A stretch of DNA of 64,000 bases from Streptomyces marispadix (GTDB lineage: Bacteria; Actinomycetota; Actinomycetes; Streptomycetales; Streptomycetaceae): contig NZ_JAKWJU010000002.1 of NCBI RefSeq assembly GCF_022524345.1, forward strand, positions 5,191,001 through 5,255,000, in the 5' to 3' direction. The translations under genes were made by a program, and so were the position numbers. Of this stretch, positions 1-10,451 are shown in pieces (position 1 is the first letter of the stretch; each line of letters opens with the position of its first letter). A model generated the notes under the pieces. It saw only the letters and a program-made list of their open reading frames with translations. It was not told where the DNA came from and made no database searches.

Positions 1-1
1 C

Positions 2-1144
2 CAGGCGGTCGATGTCGTACTGAGCAATCCGGGCCGCTTCCGGGTCACGGGACTGTCCGCCGCGGGGGGCCGGGTGGAACTGCTGGCCGGGCAGGCGCAC
101 CGGCTCCAGGTGCGGACCGTGGCCGTGGCTCGCGAGGACAAGGTCGGACAGCTCCGCCAGGCCCTGCGCGCGGAGTACGGACCGGGCGAGCCCATCCCCG
201 AAGTGCTCGCCGGGCCGGACGCGGCGACCGAACTGGCGGGGAGCGAGTGCCACACCGTACTCAACGGCATCACGGGCTCCATCGGCCTCGCGCCCACCCT
301 CGCCGCTCTCGAGGCGGGCAGGATGCTGGCGCTCGCGAACAAGGAGTCGCTGATCGTCGGCGGCCCCCTGGTGCGGGCGCTGGCGGCGCCCGGACAGATC
401 GTGCCCGTCGACTCCGAGCACTCGGCGCTCTTCCAGGCGCTGATGAGCGGCACGCACTCCGAGGTGCGCAAGCTGCTGATCACCGCCTCGGGCGGACCGT
501 TCCGCGGGCGCAGCAAGGCAGCGCTCGCCGACGTCACGCCGAAGGAGGCGCTGGCCCATCCGACCTGGGACATGGGCCCGGTCATCACCGTCAACTCGGC
601 GACTCTCGTCAACAAGGGCCTGGAGGTCATCGAGGCCCATCTCCTCTACGGCGTCCCCTTCGACCGGATCGAGGTCGTGGTGCACCCGCAGTCGGCGGTG
701 CACTCGATGGTGGAGTTCAGCGACGGCTCGACCCTCGCCCAGTGCGGGCCGCCCGACATGCGGCTGCCGATCGCGCTGGGCATCGGCTGGCCGGAGCGGG
801 TGCCGGACGCCGGGCCGGTCTTCGACTGGTCCCGCGCCATGTCGTGGGACTTCTTCCCGCTGGACGCCGACGCGTTCCCCTCGGTGCCCCTCGCCTTCCA
901 GGTCGGCAGCGCGGGAGGCACCGCTCCGGCCGTCTACAACGCCGCGAACGAGGAGTGCGTAGAGGCGTTCTTGAGCGGAAGGCTGCCGTTCCCCGGCATC
1001 GTGGATACGGTTGCCGCTGTGGTCGAGGAGCACGGGACGCCCCGCGCGGCGGCGCTGACGCTCGACGATGTCCTCGACGCGGAGAACTGGGCGCGCGAGC
1101 GCGCCCGTGAACTGGCGACGGCAGCAGCGGAGGCCCGCGCATGA
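2..1144 (+). CDS. dxr: 1-deoxy-D-xylulose 5-phosphate reductoisomerase, 5' end outside window
   Basis: Dxr converts 1-deoxy-D-xylulose 5-phosphate to 2-C-methyl-D-erythritol 4-phosphate with NADPH, the committed step of the MEP isoprenoid pathway in the cytoplasm. The frame is open from base 2, reading [13 protein letters not shown], so the gene starts upstream and lacks its NADPH-binding N-terminus here. Visible family motifs are [22 protein letters not shown] (metal-binding Asp/Glu), [25 protein letters not shown] and [14 protein letters not shown]. The C-terminal helical domain ends normally. The stop overlaps the next start (ATGA), implying translational coupling with the site-2 protease. 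The second MEP enzyme, ispG, follows that protease. Confidence 0.97.
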   Translation, partial: QAVDVVLSNPGRFRVTGLSAAGGRVELLAGQAHRLQVRTVAVAREDKVGQLRQALRAEYGPGEPIPEVLAGPDAATELAGSECHTVLNGITGSIGLAPTLAALEAGRMLALANKESLIVGGPLVRALAAPGQIVPVDSEHSALFQALMSGTHSEVRKLLITASGGPFRGRSKAALADVTPKEALAHPTWDMGPVITVNSATLVNKGLEVIEAHLLYGVPFDRIEVVVHPQSAVHSMVEFSDGSTLAQCGPPDMRLPIALGIGWPERVPDAGPVFDWSRAMSWDFFPLDADAFPSVPLAFQVGSAGGTAPAVYNAANEECVEAFLSGRLPFPGIVDTVAAVVEEHGTPRAAALTLDDVLDAENWARERARELATAAAEARA

Positions 1145-2445
1145 CGACCCTCATGACCATCCTCGGCATAGTCGTCTTCATCGTCGGTCTGCTCTTCTCC
1201 ATCGCCTGGCACGAGTTGGGGCATCTGTCGACGGCGAAGATGTTCGGCATCAGGGTGCCGCAGTACATGGTCGGCTTCGGCCCGACGATCTTCTCCCGGC
1301 GCAGGGGAGACACGGAGTACGGCGTCAAGGCGGTGCCCCTCGGCGGCTACATCCGCATGATCGGCATGTTCCCGCCCGGCGAGGACGGCACCCTGCGAAA
1401 GCGTTCGACGTCGCCGTTCCGCGGCATGATCGAGGACGCGAGGGCCGCGGCCTTCGAGGAGCTGCAACCAGGCGACGAGAAGCGCCTCTTCTACACGCGG
1501 GCCCCCTGGAAGCGCGTCATCGTGATGTTCGCCGGGCCGTTCATGAACCTGATCCTCGCGGTCGTGATCTTCCTCGTGGTGCTGATGTCCTTCGGCATCA
1601 ACACCCAGACCACCACGGTCTCCTCCGTCTCCAAGTGCGTCATCCCGGCCTCCGCGAAGACCGACAAGTGCCCCGCGGGGGCGAAGGACTCACCGGCGAA
1701 GGCCGCCGGGCTGCTGCCGGGCGACAAGATCGTCGCCTTCGACGGCAAGAGCGTCTCCGAGTGGAGCACCCTCCAGCAGTCGATCCGTGACACCACCGGC
1801 CAGGCCACCATCACCGTCCAGCGCGACGGCGCCCGCAAGACGCTCCAGGCCGATCTGATCCCCAACAAGGTCGCCAAGTCCGACGGCCGCGGCGGCTACG
1901 TCGAGGGCGAGTACGTGACGGCCGGGTTCCTCGGCTTCACCCCGGCCAGCGGCGTGATCCAGCAGTCGTTCCCGCAGTCCGTCGACCGCATGAGCGACAT
2001 GATGGCCTCGGGCGTGCAGGCGCTGATCGCCCTTCCGTCGAAGGTCCCCGACCTGTGGAACGCCGCGTTCGACGGCGCCGAGCGCAAGCAGGACTCCCCG
2101 ATGGGCGTCGTGGGCGCGGCCCGCGTGGGCGGCGAGGTCTTCTCGCTCGACATCCCGCCGACGCAGCGGGTGGCGACGATGCTCTTCCTCGTCGCGGGCT
2201 TCAATCTGTCGCTCTTCCTGTTCAACATGCTTCCGTTGCTGCCCCTGGACGGCGGCCACATCGCGGGCGCCCTTTGGGAGTCGGTACGAAGGGCCTTCGC
2301 CAAGGTCTTCCGGCGCCCCGACCCCGGCCCGTTCGACGTAGCGAAGCTGATGCCCGTCGCCTACGTCGTCGCCGGGATATTCATCTGCTTCACGCTGCTG
2401 GTGCTCGTCGCCGACGTCGTCAATCCCGTACGGCTCGCAGGTTGA
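1141..2445 (+). CDS. M50 site-2 metalloprotease (RseP/Rip1 type)
   Basis: This is an intramembrane zinc protease of the RseP/Rip1 class (434 aa). Such enzymes cleave membrane-anchored anti-sigma factors or other transmembrane substrates in regulated intramembrane proteolysis. The zinc site HELGH is at residues 24-28 inside the first membrane segment. A PDZ domain lies around residues 165-260 ([18 protein letters not shown]). The second active-site motif [12 protein letters not shown] is near residue 362, followed by a last membrane segment. Length and order are typical. The ATG overlaps the dxr stop by 4 bases. The physiological substrate cannot be read from this sequence. Confidence 0.95.
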   Translation: MTTLMTILGIVVFIVGLLFSIAWHELGHLSTAKMFGIRVPQYMVGFGPTIFSRRRGDTEYGVKAVPLGGYIRMIGMFPPGEDGTLRKRSTSPFRGMIEDARAAAFEELQPGDEKRLFYTRAPWKRVIVMFAGPFMNLILAVVIFLVVLMSFGINTQTTTVSSVSKCVIPASAKTDKCPAGAKDSPAKAAGLLPGDKIVAFDGKSVSEWSTLQQSIRDTTGQATITVQRDGARKTLQADLIPNKVAKSDGRGGYVEGEYVTAGFLGFTPASGVIQQSFPQSVDRMSDMMASGVQALIALPSKVPDLWNAAFDGAERKQDSPMGVVGAARVGGEVFSLDIPPTQRVATMLFLVAGFNLSLFLFNMLPLLPLDGGHIAGALWESVRRAFAKVFRRPDPGPFDVAKLMPVAYVVAGIFICFTLLVLVADVVNPVRLAG

Positions 2446-2456
2446 CCCATATGAGC

Positions 2457-2493
2457 GGACCGGGTGTGCGCAGTCACCGCGCACGCCGGGTCC
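2457..2493 (+). terminator. Hairpin after the dxr-protease pair
   Basis: Two 15-nt arms (2457-2471 and 2479-2493) pair with one mismatch and one G-U pair around a 7-nt loop, 12 bases after the protease stop. There is no U-tract, as is common for actinobacterial terminators. It probably ends the dxr transcript before ispG, which then needs its own promoter. Confidence 0.5.
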
Positions 2494-2691
2494 GGTCGTG
2501 GACGGCCGCCCGCGGAGGGCCCCGGTAGATCACGCTGATGCCGTCCGCGAGGGGTTCCGGTCGGTGTGCACGCTTCGCCCCGCTATCGGATCGCCGATGT
2601 GCTCGCAGCGGTGACCGTGCCGTAATCTCGGGTGCCGGAGCCCGCCGATCTCCCGGGACCTCTCCATCCAGACCTTGGGGTTGCACGCCTG

Positions 2692-3855
<1,164 letters not shown>

Positions 3856-4180
3856 GCGGCGGCGCGAGCCACGCACCGGCACGGACAGAGGCGAGGCGCG
3901 AGGACGGCCCCGGTAGTCCTGACGCGGCCCCCGGCACGGGGCCTCCGCGGCAACGGACTCCGGGGCCGCCGCATGCCCGGGAACCCGCCGCCGTCCTCAC
4001 CGGAACCGGTCTCCGCGTGCATCGGATACGCCCAAGAGCCCGTCCGCGCAGGCCGCGAGAGCCCCTGCCGTACGCCCAGAGGCCCACAGGTGAGCACCGC
4101 TGCCTGCGGGGTACAGTCGGAAGAGCGCCTTCCCCATCTCCTCCGTCCCCAGGGCATGTCACGGTGAGGCAGCCGACACG
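3856..4180. other. Intergenic region ispG to GNAT gene
   Basis: No gene is supported in these 325 bases. A short hairpin (GGCCCC 3926-3931 with GGGGCC 3938-3943) lies 71 bases after ispG and may be a weak terminator. A TACAGT hexamer near 4111 resembles a -10 box and could serve the acetyltransferase gene. Confidence 0.4.
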
Positions 4181-5026
4181 TTGTTGACCACCACCTCCAC
4201 CCGCGTCGTCGAGCCGGACGAACTCGACGACGTGCTCGCGGTGCTGAACCGCGAGCCCGTCAACAACGCCTTCATCGCCTCCCGCGTACACACCGCCGGC
4301 CTCGACGCGCTGCGCCTCGGCGGCGAGATGTGGGGCTGGTACCAGCGGGGCCGGCTGAAGTCCCTGTGCTACGCGGGAGCCAATCTCGTACCGCTGTGCG
4401 CCGGGCCGGAGGCCGTACGCGCCTTCGCCGAGCGTGCACGGCGGCAGGGGCGGCGCTGCTCGTCCATCGTCGGCCCGGCCGAGCCGACCGCCGCCCTGTG
4501 GTCCTGTCTCGAACCGCACTGGGGACCCGCACGCGAGGTCCGCCACCGGCAGCCACTCATGATCACCGACGAGATCCCGAGGAACGTGCGCCCCGACCCC
4601 CTGGTGCGCCGCATCCGCAAGGACGAGATGGAGGTCGTGCTGCCCGCCTGCGTGGAGATGTTCACCGAGGAGGTCGGCGTCTCGCCGCTCGCGGGCGACG
4701 GCGGCCTGGTCTACCAGTCACGGGTCGCCGAACTCGTAGGCTCAGGACGCTCGTTCGCCCGCGTCGAGAACGGCCGGATCGTCTTCAAGGCCGAGATCGG
4801 CGCGGCCACACCGCGTGCCTGCCAGATCCAGGGCGTGTGGGTCGCACCGGATCGTCGTGGCGAGGGGCTGTCGGTCTCCGGGATGGCGGCGGTGCTGCGC
4901 TACGCGCTGACCGAGTTCGCGCCGCTGGTCAGCCTGTACGTCAACGACTACAACGACGCCGCGCGGGCCTCGTACAGGAGGGTCGGCTTCCGCGAGGTCG
5001 GCTCGTTCATGAGCGTCCTGTTCTGA
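4181..5026 (+). CDS. GNAT family N-acetyltransferase with DUF4081-like N-terminus
   Basis: A 281-aa acyl-CoA-dependent N-acetyltransferase of unknown substrate. The N-terminal half (about 1-135) resembles the DUF4081 domain that often precedes a GNAT domain in actinobacteria. The C-terminal half (about 145-281) carries GNAT motif A, GVWVAPDRRGEGLS, where RRGEGL is the acetyl-CoA pyrophosphate loop, and a late Tyr/Asn strand LYVNDYNDAARASYRRVGF. The start is a TTG; a second in-frame TTG follows immediately at 4184 and cannot be excluded. A homologous gene sits between ispG and proS in other Streptomyces, so this is likely core rather than acquired. Confidence 0.85.
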   Translation: MLTTTSTRVVEPDELDDVLAVLNREPVNNAFIASRVHTAGLDALRLGGEMWGWYQRGRLKSLCYAGANLVPLCAGPEAVRAFAERARRQGRRCSSIVGPAEPTAALWSCLEPHWGPAREVRHRQPLMITDEIPRNVRPDPLVRRIRKDEMEVVLPACVEMFTEEVGVSPLAGDGGLVYQSRVAELVGSGRSFARVENGRIVFKAEIGAATPRACQIQGVWVAPDRRGEGLSVSGMAAVLRYALTEFAPLVSLYVNDYNDAARASYRRVGFREVGSFMSVLF

Positions 5027-5143
5027 ACCCGCTTGAATCCACTGAACCCCTCCTGACCCACTGCCCGTCCCCAGCCCCGTCGTTCCGGCGGTGGCTTCGC
5101 CGGCCGTGGGTGCCATGGCGCGCCACCGTCCCATGACTCCCTG

Positions 5144-5155
5144 TAGCCTCCCGGC
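5144..5155 (+). promoter_or_regulatory. Possible -10 box of a leaderless transcript
   Basis: TAGCCT (5144-5149) lies six bases before the ATG at 5156 and no Shine-Dalgarno sequence is present. This spacing is typical of leaderless Streptomyces mRNAs, in which transcription begins at the start codon. Confidence 0.45.
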
Positions 5156-5728
5156 ATGCTGCATTCCGCCGGGGGTCCGCCGCCCCAGGACCCCCGCGAG
5201 CCCGTCGTAGGTCCGCTCGATCTCGAAGCACACGTGGACGACGCGCTCGCCGTACAGGCCGTGGCCTTCGGACTGAGCGACGACGAGATCGGAGTGCGGC
5301 GCCATATCGTCCTGCGCCATCTGAAGTCGCCGGGGGCGCGGGCACTGGGCGCGCGCACTCCCGAGGGCAGGCTCGTCGGTTTCGTCTACGGAATGCCCAA
5401 CGACCGTTCGCAGTGGTGGTCCACGGTCGTCGCGGGCCCGCTGCGCGCCGCCGGCTACGAGGACTGGCTGGACGACTCCTTCGTCATCACCGAACTCCAT
5501 GTGCTGCCGCAGTACCAGCGGCGCGGCATCGGGCGGCGGCTGATCACCATGCTCACCGACACCGCCGACGAACCGCGCTCGCTGCTCTCCGCGATCGACA
5601 CCGACAGCCCCGCCCGCTCCCTGTACCACCGCCTCGGCTACCGGGACCTCGCACGCGACGTGCACTTTCCGAGCGCGCCGAGCCCGTACGCCGTCATGGG
5701 CGCCTGGCTGCCGCTGCCCCGACCCTGA
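5156..5728 (+). CDS. GNAT family N-acetyltransferase
   Basis: A 190-aa single-domain GNAT acetyltransferase. Motif A is ELHVLPQYQRRGIGRRLI (residues about 117-134, Q-R-R-G-I-G acetyl-CoA loop). The C-terminal SPARSLYHRLGYRD is the typical beta-bulge and alcohol-binding Tyr region. It is a different subfamily from the GNAT gene just upstream (no N-terminal DUF4081-like domain), so this is not a tandem duplication. The acceptor substrate is unknown. It is probably transcribed as a leaderless mRNA from a -10 box six bases upstream. Confidence 0.88.
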   Translation: MLHSAGGPPPQDPREPVVGPLDLEAHVDDALAVQAVAFGLSDDEIGVRRHIVLRHLKSPGARALGARTPEGRLVGFVYGMPNDRSQWWSTVVAGPLRAAGYEDWLDDSFVITELHVLPQYQRRGIGRRLITMLTDTADEPRSLLSAIDTDSPARSLYHRLGYRDLARDVHFPSAPSPYAVMGAWLPLPRP

Positions 5729-5924
5729 GGCGGAAAGCCCCCTGGCCCGGCCGGGGGCGGTGGACAGTGGGGCCCGTCGGTAAGGAATCGCATTTCCTTG
5801 CCGTGTGCGGAGCCGGATAGTCTCGTCTCCAGTCCTCAGTCCTCAGTCCTCATGCGGCAGTTCCGTCCGCTCAGGCACCGCATCCTTCAAACCCGCATCT
5901 TTCGATCACCGCACGGAGAATTCC

Positions 5925-7637
5925 ATGGCAGCCCGAGTCCAGCGTTTGTCCCGTTCGATGCTGAAGACGCTGCGCGATGCCCCGGCCGATGCCGAGACCG
6001 TCAGTCACAAGCTGCTGGTCCGCGCCGGATATGTGCGCCGCGCCGCCGCCGGTATCTGGACGTGGCTGCCGCTGGGCCTGACCGTCCTGGAGAACGTCAC
6101 CCGGGTCGTACGCGAGGAGATGGACGCCATCGGCGCTCAGGAGGTGCTGCTCCCCGCGCTGCTGCCGAAGGAGCCCTACGAGATCTCCGGGCGCTACGAG
6201 GAGTACGGCGACCTGCTCTTCCGCCTGGAGGACCGCAAGGGCGCCGCGTATCTGCTCGGCCCCACGCACGAGGAGATCTTCACCCAGGTCGTCAAGGACC
6301 AGTGCACGTCCTACAAGGACCTGCCGGTGACGCTCTACCAGATCCAGACGAAGTACCGCGACGAGGCCCGTCCCCGCTCCGGCATCCTCCGCGGCCGCGA
6401 GTTCACCATGAAGGACGCCTACTCCTTCGACCTCAGCGACGAGGGCCTCGCCGAGTCGTACGCCCAGGAACGCAAGGCCTACCAGCGCATCTTCGAGCGT
6501 CTCGGCCTCGACTACCGCATCGTCTCCGCGGTCTCGGGCGCGATGGGCGGCTCGGCCTCCGAGGAGTTCCTGGCACCCGCCGCGGCGGGCGAGGACACGT
6601 ACGCGCAGTGCCCGTCATGCGGCTTCGCGGCCAACACCGAGGCCATGACCGTGCCCGTCGTGCCCGTGGAGTCCTCCGGCCACCCGCCCGCTGAGGACCT
6701 CGACACCCCGGACACCCCGACCATCGAGACGCTCGCCGGATATCTGGGCGTGCCCGCCTCGGCCACGCTGAAGAACCTGCTGGTGAAGATCGACGGCGAG
6801 ATCGCCGCGGTCGGCGTCCCCGGCGACCGCGACGTGGACCTCGGCAAGCTCGCGGAGCATCTCGCGCCCGCCGAGGTCGAGTTGGTCACCGCCGAGGACT
6901 TCACCGACCGTCCCGACCTCGTACGCGGCTACGTCGGCCCGCAGAACGGCATGGCGGGCAAGGCGTTCCGCTACATCGCCGACCCCCGCGTCGCACCCGG
7001 CACCGAGTGGGTCACCGGCGCCAACAAGCCCGACAAGCACGCCCGTCACGTGGTGTGCGGCCGTGACTTCGAGGTCGACGACTATCTCGACGTGGTCGTG
7101 GTCCAGCCCGGCGACCCCTGCCCGCGCTGCGGCTCGGGCATCGAGCTCGACAGGGCGATCGAAATCGGCCACATTTTCCAGCTCGGCCGCAAGTACGCCG
7201 ACGCCTTCGAGCTGGACGTACTCGGCCAGGACGGCAAGCCCGTGCGCGTGACGATGGGTTCGTACGGGATCGGCGTCACGCGTGCGGTGGCGGCGCTGGC
7301 CGAGCAGACCGCGGACGAGCAGGGCCTGTGCTGGCCGAGGGAGATCGCACCGGCCGACGTCCATGTCGTCGCGGCGGGCAAGGCGTTGCAGACGGAGACG
7401 GCCCTGGAGGTCGCCGACAAGCTGGGCGCCGCCGGGGTGCGGGTGATCGTGGACGACCGCGCCGGCGTCTCGCCCGGTGTGAAGTTCACGGACGCGGAAC
7501 TGATCGGCGTCCCCACCATCCTGATCGTGGGCCGTGGCGCGAAGGACGGCATCGTGGAGCTGAAGGACCGCCGCAGCGGCGAGCGCGAGGAACTGACGGT
7601 GGCCGACGCGGTCGCGCGGCTGTCGGCCGCAGGCTGA
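5925..7637 (+). CDS. proS: Prolyl-tRNA synthetase, bacterial type with editing domain
   Basis: ProS charges tRNA-Pro (570 aa, cytoplasmic). The ATG at 5925 ([20 protein letters not shown]) is the family start; the longer open frame to 5805 adds unconserved residues. Class II motifs are visible: motif 2 region [23 protein letters not shown] is split here as YRDEARPR and [12 protein letters not shown], and motif 3 is [10 protein letters not shown]. The INS editing domain, which removes Ala-tRNA-Pro, sits between motifs 2 and 3 (about residues 225-405, including [10 protein letters not shown]). The C-terminal anticodon-binding domain follows. No T-box or other riboswitch was recognised in the 196-base leader. 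Confidence 0.97.
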   Translation: MAARVQRLSRSMLKTLRDAPADAETVSHKLLVRAGYVRRAAAGIWTWLPLGLTVLENVTRVVREEMDAIGAQEVLLPALLPKEPYEISGRYEEYGDLLFRLEDRKGAAYLLGPTHEEIFTQVVKDQCTSYKDLPVTLYQIQTKYRDEARPRSGILRGREFTMKDAYSFDLSDEGLAESYAQERKAYQRIFERLGLDYRIVSAVSGAMGGSASEEFLAPAAAGEDTYAQCPSCGFAANTEAMTVPVVPVESSGHPPAEDLDTPDTPTIETLAGYLGVPASATLKNLLVKIDGEIAAVGVPGDRDVDLGKLAEHLAPAEVELVTAEDFTDRPDLVRGYVGPQNGMAGKAFRYIADPRVAPGTEWVTGANKPDKHARHVVCGRDFEVDDYLDVVVVQPGDPCPRCGSGIELDRAIEIGHIFQLGRKYADAFELDVLGQDGKPVRVTMGSYGIGVTRAVAALAEQTADEQGLCWPREIAPADVHVVAAGKALQTETALEVADKLGAAGVRVIVDDRAGVSPGVKFTDAELIGVPTILIVGRGAKDGIVELKDRRSGEREELTVADAVARLSAAG

Positions 7638-7720
7638 GGACGGCGGAAGGCGAACGCGCCCGGTCCGCGCCGCGGGGCGGGGCCCTGGCCTCCGTCAGAC
7701 CTCGTCCTCGTCGGCGCGGA

Positions 7721-8737
7721 TCACAGCCAGCCCGCGAACTCCAGCAGCAGCTCGCCGTCTTGGCGGCTGCCGCCGCTGATGTGCCGCACCCCGGACTCCA
7801 CCGCACGGTAGAGCGACCAGCCACGCAGCCGCTCACGGTCCACTTCCAGGGAGTCGGCGAGCTTGTGCAGCCGGCGCCGCGTCGCCGAGGCGGCGCCGGG
7901 CGAGGCCACCAGATCGTGCAGCCGGTCCCGTACGAGCCGCGCCAGGTCGTACGTACGCTCGCCCAGCAGCGGGTCCGGCCCTGTCGCCAGCCACGGGGCG
8001 CGTCCGGAGTCGGCCGCGAGAACGGCGCCCTGACGGAAGTCGCCGTGCAGCAGCACCAGTTCGGGAGGGTCCGCCAGCAGGGCGTCCCGCAGCTCCAGCG
8101 CCTCGTCGCGCAGCGGACGCACCTCCTCCGGCGTCGCTGACGAACGCAGGAACGCGCTGCTCGCCTCCGTGTGCTCGGCGACGGTCGGCAGACCTGCCGC
8201 CGCCGGACCCGTCACGGCGGGCGGACCGCCTCCCCGGCCGTCGTCGCCGTCGGCCGAGGGCCCGCCCGGAGGCGAGATCCACAGCCGCCGCACCGCCGAG
8301 GCCGCCTCCAGCATGGCCTTCGCCTCCGGCAGCGAACGCAGCGACATCTCGCCGTGCAGCCGCTCCAGCAGCAGCGCGCCCTCACCGGCGTCCGAGCGCA
8401 GCAGCCGTACGGCGCCACGGCCGTCCCAGTGCGTGAGCGCGGCGGCCTCCCGCTCGGTACGCTCCCGTGTGCCGGAGACGTAGGGGGCGAGCAGCTTGAG
8501 CGCCGCCGGTCCGCCGTCGGCCTGCCTCACGAGCATCACGAGGCTGCTGCGGCCCCCGGGCGAGACCACCCGCTCCGCCATCAGCTCCCACTCCTCCAGC
8601 ACCCGCTTCAGCAGCGACGGCAGCTCCGCGAGCCACGCCTCACCGGCCTCGCCCATCGCCTCGCCCGCGTGCCCGCGCTGCGAGCCGAGGGTGCGCACAA
8701 GCCGCTGCGGAGGATCGAGAGGCAGTGCAGAAGGCAT
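7721..8737 (-). CDS. Aminoglycoside phosphotransferase-fold protein with altered catalytic residues
   Basis: A 338-aa protein of the APH/choline kinase fold, convergent with proS. The N-lobe has the ATP Lys in AALKLLAP (K81). The Brenner motif is present as LLHGDFRQGAVL (H231, D233), but the Mg-binding Asn expected at 238 is Ala, and the second metal Asp (usually in a D-P-x-P-L-G segment) is Gly in ATGPDPLLGE. D233 is intact, so some transfer activity is not excluded, but phosphotransfer looks doubtful. I recall similar Streptomyces proteins near proS, so this may be a conserved repurposed kinase rather than a resistance gene. The upstream region holds a pentanucleotide repeat. Confidence 0.75.
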   Translation of the reverse strand: MPSALPLDPPQRLVRTLGSQRGHAGEAMGEAGEAWLAELPSLLKRVLEEWELMAERVVSPGGRSSLVMLVRQADGGPAALKLLAPYVSGTRERTEREAAALTHWDGRGAVRLLRSDAGEGALLLERLHGEMSLRSLPEAKAMLEAASAVRRLWISPPGGPSADGDDGRGGGPPAVTGPAAAGLPTVAEHTEASSAFLRSSATPEEVRPLRDEALELRDALLADPPELVLLHGDFRQGAVLAADSGRAPWLATGPDPLLGERTYDLARLVRDRLHDLVASPGAASATRRRLHKLADSLEVDRERLRGWSLYRAVESGVRHISGGSRQDGELLLEFAGWL

Positions 8738-8900
8738 GCGGTGAAGGGGACCTTTCCGTACGGCGGACAGCGGACGTGGACCGCGCTGGGGGACGTGCGG
8801 TGCGGTGCGATGCGTGCGGTCATGTGGTGCGGATCGGTGTGGAACTGTGCTGCTGCCCTGAGGGCGGGCGCCGCGAAGCGCTGTGGGCGTCGTGCGTTGC

Positions 8901-8940
8901 TGCGGTGCAGTGCGGTGCAGTGCGGTGCGGTGCGGTGCGG
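8901..8940. repeat. Pentanucleotide tandem repeat (TGCGG/TGCAG, 8 units)
   Basis: Eight uninterrupted 5-bp units: six TGCGG and two TGCAG. Further scattered GGTGCGGTGCG copies occur near 8797-8830. The array lies in the 291-bp gap just upstream of the minus-strand APH-fold gene, hence in its likely promoter region. Confidence 0.9.
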
Positions 8941-9028
8941 TGTCTGCGGATGTTGCTGGCGGTGCGTTACGAACGCGCTCGCCGGTCCGCTCCTGGGGAC
9001 GGTTGCTCGGGACGGTTCCTGGGACAGG

Positions 9029-9511
9029 TCAGAGCGAACCGGACGTCGTCTCACCCGGCGTCGGCGACCCCGAGGCCGCCGGACCGTCCGAGGCGGAGTG
9101 CTCGGAGAGACCAGGGAAGGCTACGCTCCCGCCCCGCCAGCGCGCCGACCGGACCGCCGCCTCGCGCAGCGCCCCCGCCGCCTCGCGCCTGCGGGCGCCC
9201 TGCCCGGCACGTACGAGATCCGCGTAGACCCCGGCCAGACGGTCCTCCAACTCCGCCGCGAGCCGCACCGCGGCGGCGCTGTCCGGCACCGCGAACGGCA
9301 GGGCGTAGGCGGCGGCGGCCGGTTCCGGTTCGCCGCCCAGGTCGCGTACTTCGCGGCGCAGCGCGTCACGGCGGGCACGGTGCGCGTCGTAGGCGTCACG
9401 TGCCTCGTCCTGACGTGAGGACTCGATACGGCCGCCGACCACCCCGTAGCCGTAGACCGCCGCGTGCTCCGCGGCGAGGGCCGCCTGCACGGCGTCGACC
9501 AGCTTCCTCAT
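9029..9511 (-). CDS. Ferritin-like domain protein (DUF4439 type)
   Basis: A 160-aa protein with an N-terminal helical ferritin-like bundle. The start MRKLVDAVQAALAAEHAAVYGYGVVGG has the conserved E-H-A-x-x-Y-G-Y segment of DUF4439 proteins, followed by further helices (AYDAHRARRDALRREV, AAVRLAAELEDRLAGVYADLV). The C-terminal 40 residues are low-complexity. Its ATG overlaps the TGA of the predicted lipoprotein gene upstream (ATGA), so the two are co-translated. No signal peptide is visible. Metal binding is possible but unproven; function unknown. Confidence 0.8.
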   Translation of the reverse strand: MRKLVDAVQAALAAEHAAVYGYGVVGGRIESSRQDEARDAYDAHRARRDALRREVRDLGGEPEPAAAAYALPFAVPDSAAAVRLAAELEDRLAGVYADLVRAGQGARRREAAGALREAAVRSARWRGGSVAFPGLSEHSASDGPAASGSPTPGETTSGSL

Positions 9512-10173
9512 GTGCCGTCGCCCTCTCCGTCCTCGCCGTCCGCGTCAGGCACGTCCCCTGCGCCGAGCAGATACGCGTGTGCGGCGCCCGCCGCTGCGAG
9601 GGACGCCAGCAGACGTGCCGTCTCCGGCGGCGCCTTCATCAGCGCCGCGGTACGGGCCGCGGCCGTACGCCGTTCCGCGTCGCCCAGCGAGGCGAGCGCC
9701 GCCTTCTCGTCGCCGGGCACCCGCGGCCTTCGCTGCTCGCCGTGCTTGTCGGCCGTGCCGCCGTCGCCGCGACCGCCGCCGTCGCTTCCCCGTCCGTGCC
9801 TGCCCCTGCCGGCGCCGTGGTTCTTCTCGTCGTCGCCGCTGAGGACCTCCGCGTGCCGCATCGTGGCCTCGCGCAGCGGGCGGATCCGGTCGGCGAGGGA
9901 GGAGTGGGTGTCGGCTGTGGCGTCGTATCGGGCCAGCAGATCGAGGCTCTGCCGGGTCGCCTCCCGGCGAAGCCGCTTGTCCGCGGCGGTCGCCTGCGCG
10001 GCGTCCGCGTCGCTGCCGTCGGCCGAGCAGCCCGTGAGCACCGCGCCCACCGGCACCGCGGTCGTCGCCGCCGCGGCGATACGGCCCACCGCCGCGAAGG
10101 GCCCCAGCGCGCCCAGCGTCCCGGCGACCATCGACCGTCTGCGCGGGCCCGGCGGCGACGGCGTGAGCGGCAT
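9508..10173 (-). CDS. Predicted Tat-type lipoprotein, partner of the ferritin-like protein
   Basis: A 221-aa protein from the ATG at 10173, chosen because a GGGAG Shine-Dalgarno lies six bases upstream; the open frame reaches 10239. The N-terminus PRRRSMVAG, a hydrophobic stretch and the lipobox LTGC (Cys49) suggest Tat export and lipidation. The mature part is rich in Ala, Arg and Asp, with a Gly/Lys/Asp low-complexity insert and two helical segments, the last of which (AAPPETARLLASLAAAG-like, near residue 190) may itself be part of a ferritin-like bundle. It overlaps the DUF4439 gene by 4 bases. Function unknown; the pairing suggests a joint envelope role. Confidence 0.7.
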   Translation of the reverse strand: MPLTPSPPGPRRRSMVAGTLGALGPFAAVGRIAAAATTAVPVGAVLTGCSADGSDADAAQATAADKRLRREATRQSLDLLARYDATADTHSSLADRIRPLREATMRHAEVLSGDDEKNHGAGRGRHGRGSDGGGRGDGGTADKHGEQRRPRVPGDEKAALASLGDAERRTAAARTAALMKAPPETARLLASLAAAGAAHAYLLGAGDVPDADGEDGEGDGT

Positions 10174-10368
10174 GGGGGCTCCCTGATCAGCGTGGGGATC
10201 GCGGGGTACAGCGCGGCGGGCACCGCGTGCGGTGATCACCGCCCCGTGAGGGTACCCGCGTGCCTTCGAACGCCTCGACGGGCCACCCTCACTGGCCCAT
10301 CAATACCCGTACGTCCCCGACATCCCGCCCGGATCGCCCGTCTGGTCGGCGGTGCACGCGGCAGACGT

Positions 10369-10374
10369 TAGGCT
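10369..10374 (+). promoter_or_regulatory. Possible -10 box (TAGGCT) of the rimP-nusA-infB operon
   Basis: TAGGCT fits the Streptomyces TANNNT -10 consensus and lies 78 bases before rimP, between the divergent lipoprotein gene and rimP. No good -35 is seen. The same hexamer precedes rpsO, pnp and thyX in this window. Confidence 0.4.
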
Positions 10375-10451
10375 TGGACCGGTACACGCCCACGTCAACT
10401 CCCCAGTGCAGGCACCCCTACAACAGCACACGCGGCCGAGGAGTCACCCGG

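Noticed and set aside
7721..8737. Aminoglycoside resistance gene
   Set aside because: Two metal-binding residues are replaced, and the position beside proS suggests a core Streptomyces gene.
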